A stretch of 64,000 nucleotides of DNA from Ruminococcus sp. AF31-8BH. GTDB lineage: Bacteria > Bacillota > Clostridia > Lachnospirales > Lachnospiraceae. Each line of letters opens with the position of its first letter. Positions within the stretch are counted from its first letter, which is position 1. The notes under the pieces were generated by a model. It saw only the letters and a list, made by a program, of their open reading frames with translations, searched no databases and was not told where the DNA came from. A program made the position numbers and the translations under genes. Shown in pieces: positions 1 through 7,701 of this stretch. The stretch is taken from contig NZ_QTVN01000015.1 of NCBI RefSeq assembly GCF_003460605.1, positions 47,809-111,808 on the forward strand, written 5' to 3'.

Positions 1-2218
1 TAGTAAAGGCCAGTGCGTCATCCCGATAAGCATTGATCGCTTCCTTGAAGCGCCGTATCGAATGTACCGACTGTCCAAATACCTTTATCACGGAGATTCC
101 CCGGACATACTCCACCGCCTCGTGGTTCATTTCCTCCTGAGCGTCCTGATAGCGCTTCATGAAATTCATGGTTTTTTCGCCCATCATTGTCATCTGGCAG
201 GCAAAGCTTGCAAGCATCAGAACGATCAGTGGAAGGCCAATGCGCCAGTCCATAGCCAGCATCAGCACAAGGCTGGCAACCGTCGTGACCTGAGCGCTCA
301 CCAGATCCGGCAGCTGATGGGCAAGGTAAGTCTCCATTTGGGCGCTGTTTTCATCAATGATTTTTCTTAGCTTTCCGCTGGGATTTTCCTCAAAATACCC
401 CATTGGCATCCTGGACAAATGACGGAGCGCTGCCATTTTTAAATTCTTTTCTGTATGAAAAGCTGCGGTATGGGAGCACATAAGTGCCGCAAAATTAATG
501 ATCAGCCCGGCCAGTTCCAGCGCCAATGCCCACACGCCCCACTGCACCAGGGACGAGATAGCAAAACCTCCTCCGGTCAGTCCTGTTAAAAGCACACGGG
601 CCGCAAAATAAACACACACAAACGGTCCCAGAAGGAACAAGGCGCTGATGCCGGACAACAACTGCGCAGCGCCCAGTAGGGGACGATGCCGTCCTGTAAA
701 CTCTAACAGGCGCGGAATACCGGTTTTCTGCGGCTTCTTTGTCTGCGCATCCTCTCCAAATACCTTCTTCATATAAATCACTCCTCTCTCATCAAGCGGT
801 ATAAATTTCTTTACTTCCCCTGCGTGGATATGCAGAATATGGGTCGCACAGCGCAAGATCAGCTCCGGATCATGTGTCACGATCAGGGTACTGGCTGCCT
901 GTTTATTGGCTGCACGGATCAGTTCCGCTGTCCGCAGCAGATTTTCTCCATCCTGACCGCTGGTCGGCTCATCATAGAGCATCAGTTTTCGCTTCATGCA
1001 AAGAGCTGTTCCCAGAGAAAGCCTTTGTTGCTGACCTCCGGAGAGGGAGCCAGGGTGACGGTTCTCCATACCATTTAAGCCCAGCGTTGTCAAAACCTCT
1101 TTGCCCTTTTCTTCTGACAGTGCCGGATTATTCAAGGTCAATTCACCCAATACCGTATCGCTGAACAGTTGATGTCCTGCCTCCTGCATGACCAGGTAGA
1201 CCTGCTCCGGCAGCTTTTTATGCGCGATCTTCTTGCCGTCGATCCGTACTGTACCCGTATGCTTCAAAAGACCTGCCAGGCAAAGACTGAAAGTGGATTT
1301 CCCGGCACCGTTTTCTCCGATCACCGCTACGATTGCCCCTGACGGTATTTCTAAATGCGGCACATTCAGTACCTGGCGCATCTGGCGGCTAAACTGAAGC
1401 CCATCTATTTCCAGCCCGGTACTCTTTTGTTTTATCAGCCCCATATCGGGCCTCAGCTCATAAAGCTGCTCCCGCTTTACGGCCCTGAGTCCCAACGCTT
1501 TGCGCTTCTCCAGCGAAAGATCGGCCGCTGCTTCCGGCGTAAATTCCTGCCTGATCCGGCCATCCTCCAGCAGCACATAACGGTCAGCGATTCCCTCCAG
1601 ATACCACAGCCGATGCTCTGAAATCAGCACAGTTCTTCCTTCATCCTTCATCATGCGGATCAACTTCTGCAGTTTTCGGATGCTCTCCATATCCAGATTA
1701 GAAGAAGGCTCATCCATAACGATGACCGACGGTAAAGCCGCATAAACGGAGCCACAGGCGATCTGCTGTTTCTCGCCGCCTGACAGTTCAAAAATATTCC
1801 GGTCCATCAGCTCCTGCAGGTTCAGACGATAGGACACCTCCTCCAGACGCTTCTTCATCTGCGGGCGGGGGAGATTCTGATTTTCCAGATTAAAAGCCAT
1901 CTCTCCGGTCGTATCCAGATGGAAAAACTGGGTACGGGGATTCTGGAAGACACTTCCCACAATCCGGGACGTTTGGGGCAACGGTGTCTGCTGCATTTCC
2001 TGTCCGCCTACAAGGACATTCCCCTCCAGTTTCCCGGCATAAAAATGTGGGATAAGACCGTTTACCAGGCGAAGCATGGTCGTCTTCCCACATCCGCTTT
2101 TCCCACAAAGTACCACACATTCTCCGCGTGATGCCTGAAAGCTTACATCAGACAGCACCTGCATTTCATTTGCTTCCCCGTTCTGGTAAGAAAAGGAAAC
2201 ATGATTCAGTTTGATCAA
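1..2218 (-). CDS. ECF transporter A component fused in frame to an ABC exporter-type protein (partial)
   Basis: One reading frame stays open from a TTG at 2218-2216 to the window edge. Codons 1-482 are a complete double-ATPase ECF A component (CbiO/EcfA-like): first Walker A GKSGCGKTT, second Walker A GENGAGKST, signature LSGGQQQRL, Walker B LMLYDEPTSG, H-loop VTHDP. No stop follows HIHAGEVKKF. The frame runs through a linker into MKKVFGEDAQ (codon 483), the start of a YbtP/YbtQ-like membrane domain with hydrophobic helices and the coupling segment RMPMGYFEENPSGKLR. Its ATPase lies beyond position 1. The TTG is chosen because GGGAGGAG lies 7 nt upstream and the matching gene of cassette 3 also starts TTG-ATT. 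In cassettes 3 and 4 the A component and the exporters are separate genes, so the fusion is peculiar to this copy. It could be a real fusion, a lost stop codon or a sequencing error. Inferred role: energising uptake of a metal chelate or similar ligand. Confidence 0.85.
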   Translation of the reverse strand, partial: MIKLNHVSFSYQNGEANEMQVLSDVSFQASRGECVVLCGKSGCGKTTMLRLVNGLIPHFYAGKLEGNVLVGGQEMQQTPLPQTSRIVGSVFQNPRTQFFHLDTTGEMAFNLENQNLPRPQMKKRLEEVSYRLNLQELMDRNIFELSGGEKQQIACGSVYAALPSVIVMDEPSSNLDMESIRKLQKLIRMMKDEGRTVLISEHRLWYLEGIADRYVLLEDGRIRQEFTPEAAADLSLEKRKALGLRAVKREQLYELRPDMGLIKQKSTGLEIDGLQFSRQMRQVLNVPHLEIPSGAIVAVIGENGAGKSTFSLCLAGLLKHTGTVRIDGKKIAHKKLPEQVYLVMQEAGHQLFSDTVLGELTLNNPALSEEKGKEVLTTLGLNGMENRHPGSLSGGQQQRLSLGTALCMKRKLMLYDEPTSGQDGENLLRTAELIRAANKQAASTLIVTHDPELILRCATHILHIHAGEVKKFIPLDERGVIYMKKVFGEDAQTKKPQKTGIPRLLEFTGRHRPLLGAAQLLSGISALFLLGPFVCVYFAARVLLTGLTGGGFAISSLVQWGVWALALELAGLIINFAALMCSHTAAFHTEKNLKMAALRHLSRMPMGYFEENPSGKLRKIIDENSAQMETYLAHQLPDLVSAQVTTVASLVLMLAMDWRIGLPLIVLMLASFACQMTMMGEKTMNFMKRYQDAQEEMNHEAVEYVRGISVIKVFGQSVHSIRRFKEAINAYRDDALAFT
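781..788 (-). promoter_or_regulatory. internal ribosome binding site before the exporter half
   Basis: GAGAGGAG stands 8 nt upstream of the ATG at 772-770 that would start the exporter half as a separate protein. A good internal site suggests the two halves were once separate genes, and that the exporter may still also be made by itself. Confidence 0.5.
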
Positions 2219-2235
2219 AACATCTCCTCCCTTCC

Positions 2236-2940
2236 TCAGAAACAAAGATTCCAGAACAGCAGTCCGGCAGAAACAGCTATTATACACCAATCCAGAGCCT
2301 TCATCTGAACCTCCGCATAACTGGTTCGCGGCATATTTTTGTCAAACCCCCGCGCCATAACAGCAGCTGACATCTCATCCACGATAACCGAGCACTGCAG
2401 CAAAAAGGGAACCAGCATATATTCCATCATCTGCAGCGGACGACGAAAAACATTTTTCCATGTCAGCGCCATCCCTCTTAATCGGAGCGCCTGATTCACC
2501 ATCTGCCATTCTTCCTGGATAGTCGGGACAAAACGGAGCATCACCGCCAGAGGAATGATGACCTCGTTTGGCAGATGCATCTGAGTAAATGCACTGATAT
2601 ATTCCCCAATCCTGGAAGTCTGTGTCACAATATAAAAGGCTGCAAACATCGGTAAAATAAACCGGCAGAAATGACATGCCAGCATGATGATATTCTGCAG
2701 TATCCCTGACAATCGCGGTGCTAGAAACAGATCGCAAAAAAACATAACTGCAAAGATAAGACCGGTATAAAAAGCCCTCTTCCATTTCTGGCACAGAAGC
2801 GTTATCCCCACACACAGGGCAAGAAGGACAAATTCCTGCGGATGTGTCAACCCGGAAAATGCCGAAAGGCAGGCGGCAATAAATACCGCCAGCTTACTTC
2901 TCGGATCCAAAAGACCACTGGAAATCTTTTCGCGGTTCAC
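2236..2940 (-). CDS. ECF transporter T component (EcfT/CbiQ family), cassette 1
   Basis: A 234-residue membrane protein of the energy-coupling-factor T family. It opens with the family signature LDPRSKLAVF and has about five hydrophobic segments. Near residues 145-155 it carries the cytoplasmic coupling helix with RLRGMAL (family pattern A-R-G), and the second one near residue 195 as MARGFDKNMPR. It would hold the S component and dock on the two ATPase domains encoded downstream. The start is GTG at 2940-2938, overlapping the TGA of the S gene (GTGA), so translation is coupled. The A-component TTG lies 18 nt after its end. Family assignment is firm; the ligand is unknown. Confidence 0.9.
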   Translation of the reverse strand: MNREKISSGLLDPRSKLAVFIAACLSAFSGLTHPQEFVLLALCVGITLLCQKWKRAFYTGLIFAVMFFCDLFLAPRLSGILQNIIMLACHFCRFILPMFAAFYIVTQTSRIGEYISAFTQMHLPNEVIIPLAVMLRFVPTIQEEWQMVNQALRLRGMALTWKNVFRRPLQMMEYMLVPFLLQCSVIVDEMSAAVMARGFDKNMPRTSYAEVQMKALDWCIIAVSAGLLFWNLCF

Positions 2941-3515
2941 GCTGTAATACCGGCTTTCACAAAATGTTTTTTCAGGATCTTTCTTCCAAACAGACCGCCA
3001 AGCAATCCGCCCACCAAAGCCAAAGCAATCAGCACAAGAACAATCCAGCTAGGCGTCAGCTTATCCAGCGTTGCGATATATTCTTCTCCATAGTACCCTG
3101 CACAACTTTCTAAGAAGGCATCCTTTGCCAGAATAAGGGCAAAGAAGGGACCCATAGAAGTCAGGTTGAACACACAGTAGCTGACTGCCAGAGCACCTGC
3201 AGATTTGCGTCTTTTTGCGGTAATGAGTTCAGCGATTAATCCCCATACAACTGCAAAAATCAGCGGATAAATGGTTGCCATGGACGTAATCAGCCCCACC
3301 AGGAGCGCCAGCACCAGGATTGCACCGGTGCGCGGCACCTTGGTGGCATACAGCATATACACAGTTCCCAGTATGATGCCGGCAATCAACGGCGTTGCCA
3401 GAAAGAGGATTGGAACAATGGTCAGGACTGAAGACAACACCGTGAGCAGCACTAAATAAATTGCACCAAAGGCGCCTGCGGTAATTAAATCCTTTGTTGT
3501 AAGTTTTGTTTTCAT
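2937..3515 (-). CDS. ECF transporter S component, Trep_Strep (MptD-like) family, cassette 1
   Basis: A 192-residue hydrophobic protein with five or six membrane helices (for example LVLLTVLSSVLTIVPILFLA) and a conserved start MKTKLTTKDLITAGAFGAI. Matching openings (SVKDLVTTGIFTALLF, SGKDLITIGIFSAIYF) begin the S genes of cassettes 3 and 4. The family is the uncharacterised Trep_Strep group of substrate-binding integral membrane proteins of ECF importers. The closing motif KHFVKAGITA is shared by all three copies. The ATG at 3515 has AGAAAGGAAAG upstream. First gene of the S-T-A-exporter operon, with its own promoter and a metal-box-like operator at 3544-3559. Substrate unknown; a metal chelate is the inferred ligand. 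Confidence 0.85.
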   Translation of the reverse strand: MKTKLTTKDLITAGAFGAIYLVLLTVLSSVLTIVPILFLATPLIAGIILGTVYMLYATKVPRTGAILVLALLVGLITSMATIYPLIFAVVWGLIAELITAKRRKSAGALAVSYCVFNLTSMGPFFALILAKDAFLESCAGYYGEEYIATLDKLTPSWIVLVLIALALVGGLLGGLFGRKILKKHFVKAGITA

Positions 3516-3543
3516 ATGTATTTCTTTCCTTTCTGCATCTTTT

Positions 3544-3559
3544 GTTAGTCTTTACTAAC
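3544..3559 (-). promoter_or_regulatory. operator GTTAGT-N4-ACTAAC upstream of ECF operon 1
   Basis: A perfect 6+4+6 inverted repeat (arms GTTAGT and ACTAAC, spacer AAAG on the minus strand). On the minus strand it starts 6 nt after a candidate -10 TAATAT, itself 17 nt after a weak -35 TGGCAA, so it would cover the transcription start of the S-T-A operon. The same architecture occurs at four other promoters here. Confidence 0.7.
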
Positions 3560-3636
3560 TCGTACATATTACCATGTGAAAGATTCTTTTGCCACTCCGA
3601 AAAGCCATGCCTTCTGCAAAATGCTCCAAAAAGCCA

Positions 3637-3667
3637 AAAAATGACACCTCCATTCGGAAGGTGTCAC
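3637..3667 (-). terminator. rho-independent terminator of araC 1
   Basis: On the minus strand the stem GACACCTTCC / GGAGGTGTC closes a GAAT loop and is followed by six Ts. It ends the araC transcript and separates it from the S-T-A operon downstream. Confidence 0.85.
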
Positions 3668-3679
3668 TATGATTTTCTT

Positions 3680-4615
3680 CTACTTTTTTTCCTTTCGATA
3701 GGCACTTGGTCTGCAGCCTATCACCGCATGGAATGCCTCTGAAAATTTGCTTGGATTCTGATAACCCATTTCCAGCGCAATTTCGCTGATTTTTTTATCT
3801 GACTGGCGCAAAAGCTGTGCCGCCCGATGCATTTTGTAACTACGCAAATATGCATAAGGTGATTCGCCATAAATTTGCCTGAATCCATCTTTTAACTGTG
3901 TCAGACTTAAATTGTGCTCCAATGCCAGTTCCTTCAGATTGGTCCGGTGTTCCATATCCTGTACCAGATGCTCCCTGACATGCTTGATCCGCTTCACGGT
4001 CACTCCCGAAATATAGTGCTGGTTCTCCTCAAAAAGAGTTTGTCTGAATTGGAAATGATAAAGGAGCTCCAAAATCTTCAGCCGCAAAAAGGGCAGAGAC
4101 GGACGATCCAGATGTGTATACAGTTCCTGATATACATGCTCTATTTCCGCATTGCGGCGAAATACCGGGGATCTTGATTCAAGAGAATATTTCTCTGTGA
4201 TTGCCTCCGCACTGATTTGAAAGGCCTGAAGCTCCGGTACATCCTTCATGACCTCCGGAAACAAAATAATAGTGGACCCATAAAAGTAGTTCAAGGGGAA
4301 GGAAGACGCGATTGGCGGGTGCATCTGGCTGTTCAGGGTAATATCGCCTTCTCCCAAATAGAGATAATTCCGGCTGTCAAACGCACATTCAAACCGCCCC
4401 TTCCGGCAATGATTGATCCCGATTACATTCTGCTTTTCACCGCTTCGGAAACAGCTCTCAGAAGAAAAATCTACAACCATGAGCTGTACTCCCGGAAAAA
4501 TGTCATACAGCCACATATCGGCGGTGCCATCCTTTACCTGAAAATCCACATAGGTCACAAAGGATTCCTTCCCCGGTATTTTTTTGTCCTGTCTTAAATA
4601 ATTCAATTTCTCCAT
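3680..4615 (-). CDS. AraC-family transcriptional regulator, cassette 1
   Basis: A 311-residue regulator. The first 200 residues form a variable sensor domain. The C-terminal 100 residues carry two helix-turn-helix motifs: KELALEHNLSLTQLKDGFRQ and ISEIALEMGYQNPSKFSEAF, the AraC/XylS signature. The NPSKFSEAFHAVIG helix is typical of the YbtA-like regulators that accompany siderophore import genes and bind the incoming ligand, by analogy with YbtA. The ATG at 4615 has AGGAGA 11 nt upstream. It follows the methyltransferase by 48 nt, so both are probably transcribed from the operator-bearing promoter at 5490-5537. It is followed by a strong terminator. Likely activates the neighbouring ECF/exporter genes, which is inference from position. 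Confidence 0.9.
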   Translation of the reverse strand: MEKLNYLRQDKKIPGKESFVTYVDFQVKDGTADMWLYDIFPGVQLMVVDFSSESCFRSGEKQNVIGINHCRKGRFECAFDSRNYLYLGEGDITLNSQMHPPIASSFPLNYFYGSTIILFPEVMKDVPELQAFQISAEAITEKYSLESRSPVFRRNAEIEHVYQELYTHLDRPSLPFLRLKILELLYHFQFRQTLFEENQHYISGVTVKRIKHVREHLVQDMEHRTNLKELALEHNLSLTQLKDGFRQIYGESPYAYLRSYKMHRAAQLLRQSDKKISEIALEMGYQNPSKFSEAFHAVIGCRPSAYRKEKK

Positions 4616-4663
4616 GGCTGACGCATCTCCTATGACAAAGCTGAATGGCAGTTTATATCTATC

Positions 4664-5464
4664 CTATTTTCTCAGTATTACCAGCTTGTTAGAAAGGTTT
4701 TTAACAGGCTGTATCCATCCAAGCAACTTATAGACAGGATACAGTTCCTTCATCCCTTCGACCAAACTCACATCCTCGGCCCATGTAAGCCCCGACACCA
4801 TGTTCTCCAGTTCCTTCCCGCTTTTCAGACCCCAGGTAAAACGAGCCTTACTGGCCTCAATCGATTTCTCCTTCATGTGCCGCATGATAAAAGGATTCAT
4901 AATCTCCATAATGATCTCCGTATGTTCGAACCGGCTACAGATAATGAATAGAATTTTCTTTATATCCGCCTCGGTTAAGTACATGACTAGCCCTTCGATC
5001 ACAACAAGCACTTCGCCCGTCGGATCTTCGATTTCCGCTGCCCAGCTCTCATCCATAGCGGACTTGGCGATCATGGAGATACGCCCATGTTCGTTCAGAA
5101 AACGCCGCCGGATGTCGATCACCTCCGGCAGGTCCAGATTGTACCAGCGAACCTGTCCATTATCCAGCCGGTAGACCCGTGTATCCAGGCCACAGGCGAT
5201 ATTAACAACAGTTGCATCCGGATGTTCCTCTAAAAAGGCACCCACCATCTGATCCAACAGAATGGTGCGGGCAATCACACCGCTGCTCATGGCAGCATCC
5301 TTCTCCGCCTTGGAAAAGTCATAGTCCAGCTGCTTCACGATCTCTATAGCCTTCGCATCATAAAATTTATGTTCCTTCTTCTGAGAATGGGCCGCCCGGG
5401 CAAACAGAGTCTGCATCATGGTTTCCGGGACGCCATGAATCTTTACTTTTTCCATATCTGTCAT
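4664..5464 (-). CDS. class I SAM-dependent methyltransferase, leucine-carboxyl-methyltransferase-like (LCM/TcmP) family
   Basis: A 266-residue protein with the layout of the LCM family of carboxyl/O-methyltransferases. An N-terminal helical part carries ARTILLDQ. The SAM loop is VVNIACGLDTRVYRLD (residues about 80-95), where family members have the glycine-rich GxGLDTR pattern. An acidic strand WYNLDLPEV follows, then VLVVIEGLVMYLTEADI, matching the family's EGvlmYL motif. Substrate unknown. TcmP-type relatives methylate carboxyl or hydroxyl groups of natural products, so methylation of an imported ligand or chelator is possible but unproven. It leads the methyltransferase-araC transcript and its promoter carries the shared operator, so it should be co-regulated with metal uptake. 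The ATG has AGGAGGGCG upstream. Confidence 0.75.
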   Translation of the reverse strand: MTDMEKVKIHGVPETMMQTLFARAAHSQKKEHKFYDAKAIEIVKQLDYDFSKAEKDAAMSSGVIARTILLDQMVGAFLEEHPDATVVNIACGLDTRVYRLDNGQVRWYNLDLPEVIDIRRRFLNEHGRISMIAKSAMDESWAAEIEDPTGEVLVVIEGLVMYLTEADIKKILFIICSRFEHTEIIMEIMNPFIMRHMKEKSIEASKARFTWGLKSGKELENMVSGLTWAEDVSLVEGMKELYPVYKLLGWIQPVKNLSNKLVILRK

Positions 5465-5489
5465 GTATGAGCGCCCTCCTTATAGTATA

Positions 5490-5537
5490 GTTAGTCAAAA
5501 CTAATCATAGTTTACAACACCAACCCGGAAAAGTCAA
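5490..5537 (-). promoter_or_regulatory. promoter with GTTAGT-N4-ACTAAT-type operator for methyltransferase-araC 1
   Basis: On the minus strand TTGACT (5537-5532), a 17-nt spacer and TAAACT (5514-5509) are followed 3 nt later by the inverted repeat ATTAGT-TTTG-ACTAAC at 5505-5490. The operator would overlap the transcription start. Confidence 0.7.
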
Positions 5538-5625
5538 TTTGTATTCCTTGTGTAGCCAGGGCCATGATGGATCACACCATGAATGGAGGTTCAGCCGTGG
5601 CCTTTTTCTGTTTTTCTTTGCGGAT

Positions 5626-5755
5626 ACAGCCATTTTTCCACCTTCTAATTGTAGTATTAGTAGAGGGAGAAATAGAAGGTAGGGTTTCGATAGCAAGCGA
5701 GTACCCGCTTGCGATTTTTCGGATTTTCAGGTCCATTGCCCGAAAATGAAAAATT
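5626..5755. repeat. oriT/mobC-leader-like repeat, left copy
   Basis: About 130 bp that recur in inverted orientation at 36395-36530 with roughly 85% identity and one 9-bp gap. Its core is a perfect hairpin, GCAAGCG-AGTACC-CGCTTGC, at 5693-5712. The right copy lies directly upstream of a mobC gene, where relaxase systems keep the transfer origin, so this is probably a stray oriT/leader fragment. No mob gene remains beside this copy; its end cuts into the DtxR-type gene. Confidence 0.6.
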
Positions 5756-5926
5756 CTTCATCCATTGTTAAAAAGCCGCCTTCCCGCAAAACCTTCACTG
5801 CGTGGCTAATACTCGGTTTGGAGAACCCCATATGTCGGGCAAGATCAACGGAGCGCACCATACCTTTGTTTTTTGGAGCATGAGAATAGCCTCCAGATAA
5901 TCCTCGCCCGACGCACGAAGTTTTAT
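5755..5926 (-). pseudogene. DtxR/MntR-family metal-dependent repressor, decayed fragment
   Basis: Read in two frames, the minus strand gives KLRASGEDYLEAILMLQK followed by KGMVRSVDLARHMGFSKP and SISHAVKVLREGGFLTMDEE, the winged helix-turn-helix half of a DtxR/MntR repressor. It carries three defects. The expected start codon, 7 nt after AGGAG, is ATA at 5926-5924. A frameshift lies in the A-rich run near 5870. The metal-binding and dimerisation half is replaced by the repeat ending at 5755. It is the last gene of cassette 2, right behind two siderophore-type ABC genes, which fits a former iron or manganese sensor. It cannot make a working regulator. Confidence 0.8.
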
Positions 5927-5947
5927 TTTGTTTCTCCTGTGTAGGTG

Positions 5948-7696
5948 CTATGCAATACTCCAACCCTCGGCCTGTTCACGGATGTCAATGAACCGACGAT
6001 ACAAGCCGTTTTGCTGAATCAGTTCAGTGTGTGTTCCTTGCTGTACGATTTGCCCTGCATCTACGACTAAAATCTGATCTGCGTGTTCTATCGTTGCCAG
6101 CCGATGTGCAATTACAATAACAGTTTTACCGACTGTAAGTTCACTGATAGCCTGCTGAATTAAATGCTCATTTTCCGGGTCGATACTTGCCGTAGCCTCG
6201 TCCAAGATAACAATAGACGCATTTTTTAAGATAGCCCTGGCAATGGAAATACGCTGCTTCTCGCCGCCGGAAAGGGTTGAACCGCCTTCGCCAATGACCG
6301 TGTTATATCCATCCGGAAGCTGTTCAATGAAATCATGGCATCTGGCTTTTTTTGCAGCTTCTACAATTTCCTCATGAGTGGCCGCAGGATTACCAAACCG
6401 GATATTATTTTCAACTGTATCATGGAACAAATAAACCTTTTGAAATACCATAGAGATATTTGACAACAAGCTATCACAGGTCATTCTACGGACATCCACG
6501 GTTCCAACAGATACAGTTCCTGCGTTTACATCATAAAATCTTGCAATCAAATTGCAGATTGTAGTCTTGCCGCTGCCCGACGGCCCGACAATCGCGGTTG
6601 TACTACCTTGTGGAATTTGAAAGCTGACATTTTTCAGTACGGGCTTTTCGTCATACGCAAAGGACACATTATCAAATTGAATATCAGCGTTTTTCAGCTT
6701 AATATCCTGCCCATCTTTATCAATGACATTGGCATTTTCAATTCGTTTCAGTTTTGAGAGTGTTGCGTCAATAATCTCCAGCACATGAGCAGCATTGTTC
6801 ATGGCCTCTACGCTACTGAAAATCATAAAAGAAAACATATCCATCATCAACATGACCGGCAAATCCATACTGCCACAATAGGTCAGCCATGCAGATACTG
6901 CAACAACGGCAATGGAAACGGCTTTCAGAGAAAAGAGGTGCAGACAGTTATATGGCATATATTCCTTTTCGATTTTTATATTGATTTTTTTGCTGTCGCT
7001 ATAAGCCTTGCGAATACCCTCGATGGCAACGCCATCCTGCTTAAATGCCTTTACTACCTGCATACCACGCAAATACTCAATCGAGCTTTCCACCATATCA
7101 TCTTGTGCCTTTTGATGAACAGGTGCGTTTTTGTGGCTGTGTTTTTCCAGAAGATTTAGAAAGAGCGCAGACAGCAGCACACCGATCAGCGAAATGAAGC
7201 CCGCAAGGGGGCAGTAAAACGCCAGACACAAAATCAGAACAATCACCGTTATATAGCCATTGACAACTGTATTTATCATGTTCGTGGCAAACATCTCCAT
7301 AAATGACAGATCGGTAGTCACGGCAGAGGATAATTTGCCCATATTATTCTGACTGAAAAAGCCGAGGGACACACGTTTCAGAATATCCCCCAATCGGATT
7401 CGTTCTGCTGCGGTTGCTTCATATCCTACGCTGTCTTGTGTAATGGCCCGTAAGTAGGAAAACAGAAACCGCCCAAGTACGGAAACAATCATAGCAATGA
7501 GCAGGAGCCATATTGTAGCGGGATTTAATTCTGACTTCCCATTAAAATCATCCAAAACAGCACTTAAACCATAGGTCGCCAGCATAATCGGAATAGCGGT
7601 GAAAATGCTATGCAGGAAAGCATAGATGAAGCCTATATAAATACGCTTCTTGTATTGTCCAGTCCAATCAATCAGACGTTTTACAATCTTGAACAT
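5948..7696 (-). CDS. ABC exporter-type protein, YbtQ/YbtP-like, cassette 2 (second of pair)
   Basis: A half-transporter of about 582 residues: six-helix membrane domain (residues 15-310) and a C-terminal ATPase with Walker A GPSGSGKTT, signature LSGGEKQRIS, Walker B IVILDEATASID and H-loop AHRLATIEHAD. ABC-exporter fold, but in siderophore loci this type (YbtP/YbtQ, IrtA/IrtB) works as an importer heterodimer. Its partner is the upstream gene, which ends inside its ribosome binding site. The ATG at 7696, with GGGAGG 8 nt upstream, is chosen over an in-frame codon 63 nt earlier. Cassette 2 has no ECF genes, unlike the other three. Direction of transport is inferred from family and neighbours only. 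Confidence 0.9.
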   Translation of the reverse strand: MFKIVKRLIDWTGQYKKRIYIGFIYAFLHSIFTAIPIMLATYGLSAVLDDFNGKSELNPATIWLLLIAMIVSVLGRFLFSYLRAITQDSVGYEATAAERIRLGDILKRVSLGFFSQNNMGKLSSAVTTDLSFMEMFATNMINTVVNGYITVIVLILCLAFYCPLAGFISLIGVLLSALFLNLLEKHSHKNAPVHQKAQDDMVESSIEYLRGMQVVKAFKQDGVAIEGIRKAYSDSKKINIKIEKEYMPYNCLHLFSLKAVSIAVVAVSAWLTYCGSMDLPVMLMMDMFSFMIFSSVEAMNNAAHVLEIIDATLSKLKRIENANVIDKDGQDIKLKNADIQFDNVSFAYDEKPVLKNVSFQIPQGSTTAIVGPSGSGKTTICNLIARFYDVNAGTVSVGTVDVRRMTCDSLLSNISMVFQKVYLFHDTVENNIRFGNPAATHEEIVEAAKKARCHDFIEQLPDGYNTVIGEGGSTLSGGEKQRISIARAILKNASIVILDEATASIDPENEHLIQQAISELTVGKTVIVIAHRLATIEHADQILVVDAGQIVQQGTHTELIQQNGLYRRFIDIREQAEGWSIA

Positions 7697-7701
7697 ATCT
7701 G

